From positions 2,728,001-2,792,000 of the forward strand of contig NZ_CP109130.1 in NCBI RefSeq assembly GCF_035917975.1: a DNA stretch of 64,000 bases. Reading direction: 5' to 3'. The translations under genes were made by a program, and so were the position numbers. This DNA is from Streptosporangium sp. NBC_01756. GTDB lineage: Bacteria > Actinomycetota > Actinomycetes > Streptosporangiales > Streptosporangiaceae. Shown piece after piece: positions 61,696-64,000 of the stretch (positions are counted from its first letter, which is position 1; each line of letters opens with the position of its first letter). The notes under the pieces were generated by a model. The model did no database searches. It was not told the DNA's origin and saw only the letters and a program-made list of their open reading frames with translations.

Positions 61696-62186
61696 CGTGA
61701 ACTTCGCATCGACTGCCAGTCGGCGGCATCGACGAAGTGCACGTCGTAGCGCTCCTGCTCCGGCAGCAGGCCGTCGAAAGGCTCCAGACCGTGCTGGATC
61801 CGTGCCAGCTGCCGGAAATAGCCGAAACGTTCGACGCCCGGTGTCAGAACGGCCAGCAGATCGGCGTCCACGCCCGGCACCGCGCCGAACGCATGCGGCA
61901 GTCGCGGCGGCACGACGACCAGCCCGCCCTTGGTGACGGTTGCCACCTCTTCGCCGAGGAGGAACTCCATCGCCCCGTTCAGGACGTAGAACAGCTCGGT
62001 GGAGAGCGCGTGGTAGTGCGGCTTGGCCCCCTCGCGGCCCGGCCCCAGTGTGAGCTGGTTGGCACCGAGCGCGCCTGCGGTGTCCCTCGCGTCAGCGAGC
62101 AGTGTGAACGCCCCGCCCGCGGGGAGGTCGACGACCTCCGCCGCATCGGCGGGGACGACAAGGGCCCGCAACGTGTTATCAGTCAC
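61692..62186 (-). CDS. Cupin-domain protein
   Basis: The 164-residue product has both cupin motifs: GPGREGAKPHYHALSTELFYVLNGAMEFLLG (PHYH plus glutamate) and GLVVVPPRLPHAFGA, so three histidines and a glutamate may bind a metal. It lies upstream of an MFS exporter in a coupled pair and divergent from a LysR regulator. It may sense or modify the exporter's substrate. The ATG at 62186 is used. Confidence 0.85.
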   Translation of the reverse strand: MTDNTLRALVVPADAAEVVDLPAGGAFTLLADARDTAGALGANQLTLGPGREGAKPHYHALSTELFYVLNGAMEFLLGEEVATVTKGGLVVVPPRLPHAFGAVPGVDADLLAVLTPGVERFGYFRQLARIQHGLEPFDGLLPEQERYDVHFVDAADWQSMRSSR

Positions 62187-62251
62187 CTTCGACTCCTTTC
62201 GAGATCGGGATCCATTCCAGCCCGGGAAGAAGCCGCGAACCAGAAGCGGTT

Positions 62252-62266
62252 ATGACCTGTAGTCAT
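62252..62266. promoter_or_regulatory. Candidate LysR operator
   Basis: ATGAC-CTGTA-GTCAT is a perfect inverted repeat in the 108-base divergent region between the cupin gene and the LysR gene, where LysR recognition sites normally lie. Confidence 0.55.
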
Positions 62267-62294
62267 CACCAATCGAGATGAATCGGGGGCGCGG

Positions 62295-63167
62295 GTGGAG
62301 CTGCGGCAGCTGGCATACTTCGTGGCGGTCGCCGAAGAGGGCGGTTTCGGCCGTGCGGCCGAGCGGCTCAGCATCGTGCAGTCGGCGGTGAGCCAGCAGA
62401 TCCGCCGACTCGAACGCGAGCTCGGTGTGCCGCTGTTCGACCGTTCGACCCGGTACGTGCGGCTGTCCGGGGCGGGTGAACGCCTGCTGCCCGAGGCACG
62501 CGCCGTACTGGCCGCCACGGACCGCACCCGGCAGGTCGCCGCCGACATCCGGGCCGGCACCGACGGCGTGCTCCGCCTCGGCATCGTGCAGGGGCCCGGT
62601 GACCGGATCTACCGCACCCTCAACGAACTGGCCGCCGTCGCGCCACGCCTCCAGGTCCGCCCGCGCCGGCTCTCTCTGTCCGCCCGCCTGTCCGCCATCC
62701 GCTCCGGCGAACTCGACGCGGCGCTGGTCCGCGCGCTCACCGACGCACCCGGCCTGGAACTGCTCCCGATCTGGACGGACCCGCTCTACGTGGCGTTGCC
62801 CGTCGGGCATCCGCTGACGCGGTCGGCCGACCTCAGGCTCGAAGACCTGGCGGACCTCCCCCTCCGGCTCGCTCCGCGCGAGGACAACCCGCCCTTCCAC
62901 GACCTGGTCACCGACGCCTGCCGGGCGGCCGGGATCGCCCCGCCGCCCGGGCCGCCGTTCACGACGTTCCAGGAGACCCTCTCCGACATCGGCGTCGCCG
63001 CCCCGTCCTGGACGGTCTTCTACGAGGTGGCCGGCCTGCCGGAGATCCCCCGGGTCGCCGTCCGCACGCTCGCCGAAGCCACGTTGACCACCTCGCTGGC
63101 CGTCCTTCCAGGCCCGCCCGCACCCGCCGTCCGCCACCTGCTGGCAACCCTGGCCCGCGTCACCTGA
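62295..63167 (+). CDS. LysR-family transcriptional regulator
   Basis: The 290-residue product has the LysR helix-turn-helix (MELRQLAYFVAVAEEGGFGRAAERLSIVQSAVSQQIRRLERELGVPLFDRS) and the periplasmic-binding-protein-like effector domain. The GTG at 62295 begins the conserved sequence. It probably controls the divergent cupin-MFS pair through the palindrome at 62252. Confidence 0.92.
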   Translation: MELRQLAYFVAVAEEGGFGRAAERLSIVQSAVSQQIRRLERELGVPLFDRSTRYVRLSGAGERLLPEARAVLAATDRTRQVAADIRAGTDGVLRLGIVQGPGDRIYRTLNELAAVAPRLQVRPRRLSLSARLSAIRSGELDAALVRALTDAPGLELLPIWTDPLYVALPVGHPLTRSADLRLEDLADLPLRLAPREDNPPFHDLVTDACRAAGIAPPPGPPFTTFQETLSDIGVAAPSWTVFYEVAGLPEIPRVAVRTLAEATLTTSLAVLPGPPAPAVRHLLATLARVT

Positions 63168-63305
63168 CCGAGGTGCCGCGCCTCGCCACGCTGCGCCGCC
63201 GAGGCGGATCACGGGAAGTTGCCTTTCCTCTGGTGACACCGACCCGAGCGGCAGTCCGACAGGGCCTTGACCGCCCGGAAACGAGAATCTACTCTTTAGA
63301 AATTA

Positions 63306-63322
63306 ATAGGAAACTTTCCTAT
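63306..63322. promoter_or_regulatory. Candidate operator of the chitinase gene
   Basis: ATAGGAAACTTTCCTAT is a perfect inverted repeat around a single central base, 40 bases upstream of the chitinase start. Its shape suits a helix-turn-helix sugar-responsive repressor (for example ROK-type), but the protein is not identified here. Confidence 0.5.
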
Positions 63323-63361
63323 GAATACGGGGGCTCGGCACTCTCTGACCTGGAGCGACCC

Positions 63362-64000
63362 TTGCGACGAATCACCATCGGCTCCCTGATCGCAGCTGCA
63401 GCGCTGCTCATCCCCCTGGGGATGAGCAACGCTGCAGCCGCCACTCCGGCCACCGCCTCCTACGCCACCGTCACCGACTGGGGCTCCGGCTTCGAGGGGA
63501 AGGTCACCGTGAAAGCGGGGACCAGCGCCCTGACGAGCTGGAAGGTCGAGTTCGATCTCCCCGCCGGCATCTCGATCCCCTCCGCGTGGGACGCCGACCT
63601 CACCAGGAGCGGCAGCCACTACACCTTCGTCAACAAGTCCTGGAACGGAGCGGTGGCGGCGGGAGCCTCCGTCAGCTTCGGCTTCAACGGCGCGCCCGGC
63701 GGGCTGACCGGGGTGCTGAACTGCACGCTCAACGGCGCCGCCTGCACCGGCGGCGGAAACCCCACACCGACGCCCACCCCGACCCCGACGGTCACCCCCA
63801 CGGTCACCCCGACCCCCACCCCGACACCGACCGTCACCCCGACCGGCGGCCCCTCGGGTAAGAAGGTCGTCGGCTACTTCACCGAGTGGGGCGTCTACGG
63901 TCGCAACTACCACGTGAAGAACCTGGTCACGAGCGGTTCGGCGGCGAAGCTGACGCACATCCTGTACGCCTTCGGCAACACCGCGGGCGGCCGGTGCGCG
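63362..64000 (+). CDS. Secreted CBM2-GH18 chitinase, 3' end outside window
   Basis: The visible 213 codons give a signal peptide (TIGSLIAAAALLIPLGMSNAAA), a cellulose-binding-type CBM2 domain (TDWGSGFEGKVTVKAG, SSWKVEFDLP-like region, FVNKSWNGAVAAGASVSFGFNG), a Pro/Thr linker (63767-63843), and the start of a GH18 barrel (KKVVGYFTEWGVYGRNYHVKNLVTSG, KLTHILYAFGNT). GH18 enzymes cleave chitin. The TTG at 63362 has GGAG six bases upstream and puts the signal in the right place. Regulated by the palindrome at 63306. The gene is cut at 64000. Confidence 0.9.
   Translation, partial: MRRITIGSLIAAAALLIPLGMSNAAAATPATASYATVTDWGSGFEGKVTVKAGTSALTSWKVEFDLPAGISIPSAWDADLTRSGSHYTFVNKSWNGAVAAGASVSFGFNGAPGGLTGVLNCTLNGAACTGGGNPTPTPTPTPTVTPTVTPTPTPTPTVTPTGGPSGKKVVGYFTEWGVYGRNYHVKNLVTSGSAAKLTHILYAFGNTAGGRCA

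Noticed and set aside
1..64000. tRNA or rRNA genes
   Set aside because: I scanned for the T-loop and acceptor-stem pattern of tRNAs and saw none outside coding sequences; no rRNA-like segment is present.
1..64000. A secondary-metabolite biosynthetic cluster
   Set aside because: The ABM-domain protein, MFS exporter and P-loop enzyme are scattered, and no core synthase (PKS, NRPS, terpene, lanthipeptide) is present.

Overview
The window is about 70% G+C, uses many GTG and TTG starts with GGAGG-type ribosome binding sites, and carries families typical of filamentous actinobacteria: an F420-type luciferase-like oxidoreductase, a DUF397 gene next to a DUF5753 XRE regulator, HATPase anti-sigma-like proteins, several receptor-like Ser/Thr kinases, the GlgE glucan pathway and a secreted CBM2-GH18 chitinase. 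I infer a chromosomal segment of an actinomycete, most likely Streptosporangiaceae-like (Streptosporangium, Nonomuraea, Microbispora); genus is not provable from the sequence alone.

Layout. 1-5507: oxidoreductases under a MarR regulator with clear palindromic operators, a DUF6247-like gene, a decaying Phd/ParE-type toxin-antitoxin pair, and etfBA. 5833-11310: three consecutive membrane Ser/Thr kinases. 11442-16082: a tightly coupled five-gene operon (coiled-coil protein, QueC-like PP-loop ATPase, M55 zinc D-aminopeptidase-like protein, Tat-exported flavin amine oxidase, YbaK-like deacylase) whose joint function I do not recognise; it is the best candidate for an undescribed system. 16358-31467: enoyl-CoA hydratase, then a glycan block with GT4 glycosyltransferase, glycogen-debranching-like enzyme, alpha-glucan phosphorylase (glgP), and the glgE-treS-mak operon; a secreted peptidoglycan hydrolase and a VapBC wreck lie inside it. 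The branching enzyme glgB, the missing partner of the GlgE route, sits 26.6 kb away at 58071.

31573-57884 is an accessory-looking stretch between mak and glgB. It contains regulators, an acyltransferase, ThuA, a secreted adenosine deaminase, hydrolases, a candidate transposon with inverted ends and a 7-bp direct repeat carrying an XRE regulator plus SDR (39393-41740), a quinone reductase with its divergent regulator, a DUF397/XRE/HATPase group, a group of YbaB-like and WXG-like genes resembling a type VII-secretion polymorphic-toxin accessory cluster (48859-52802), and secreted proteins including a CuAO-type domain. It is full of gene remnants: RelE/HigB, TetR, Gfo/Idh/MocA, ECF sigma factor and a propeller protein. 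58071-64000 holds glgB, an MFS exporter plus cupin under a LysR regulator, and the start of the chitinase.

Functionally, GlgE, TreS, Mak and GlgB form the maltose-1-phosphate route to branched alpha-glucan, with GlgP and the debranching-like enzyme on the degradation side. Two unrelated genes (echA at 16358 and the CuAO-like gene ending at 57045) are each followed by degenerate tandem copies of their own 3' ends, a recurring architecture worth testing.
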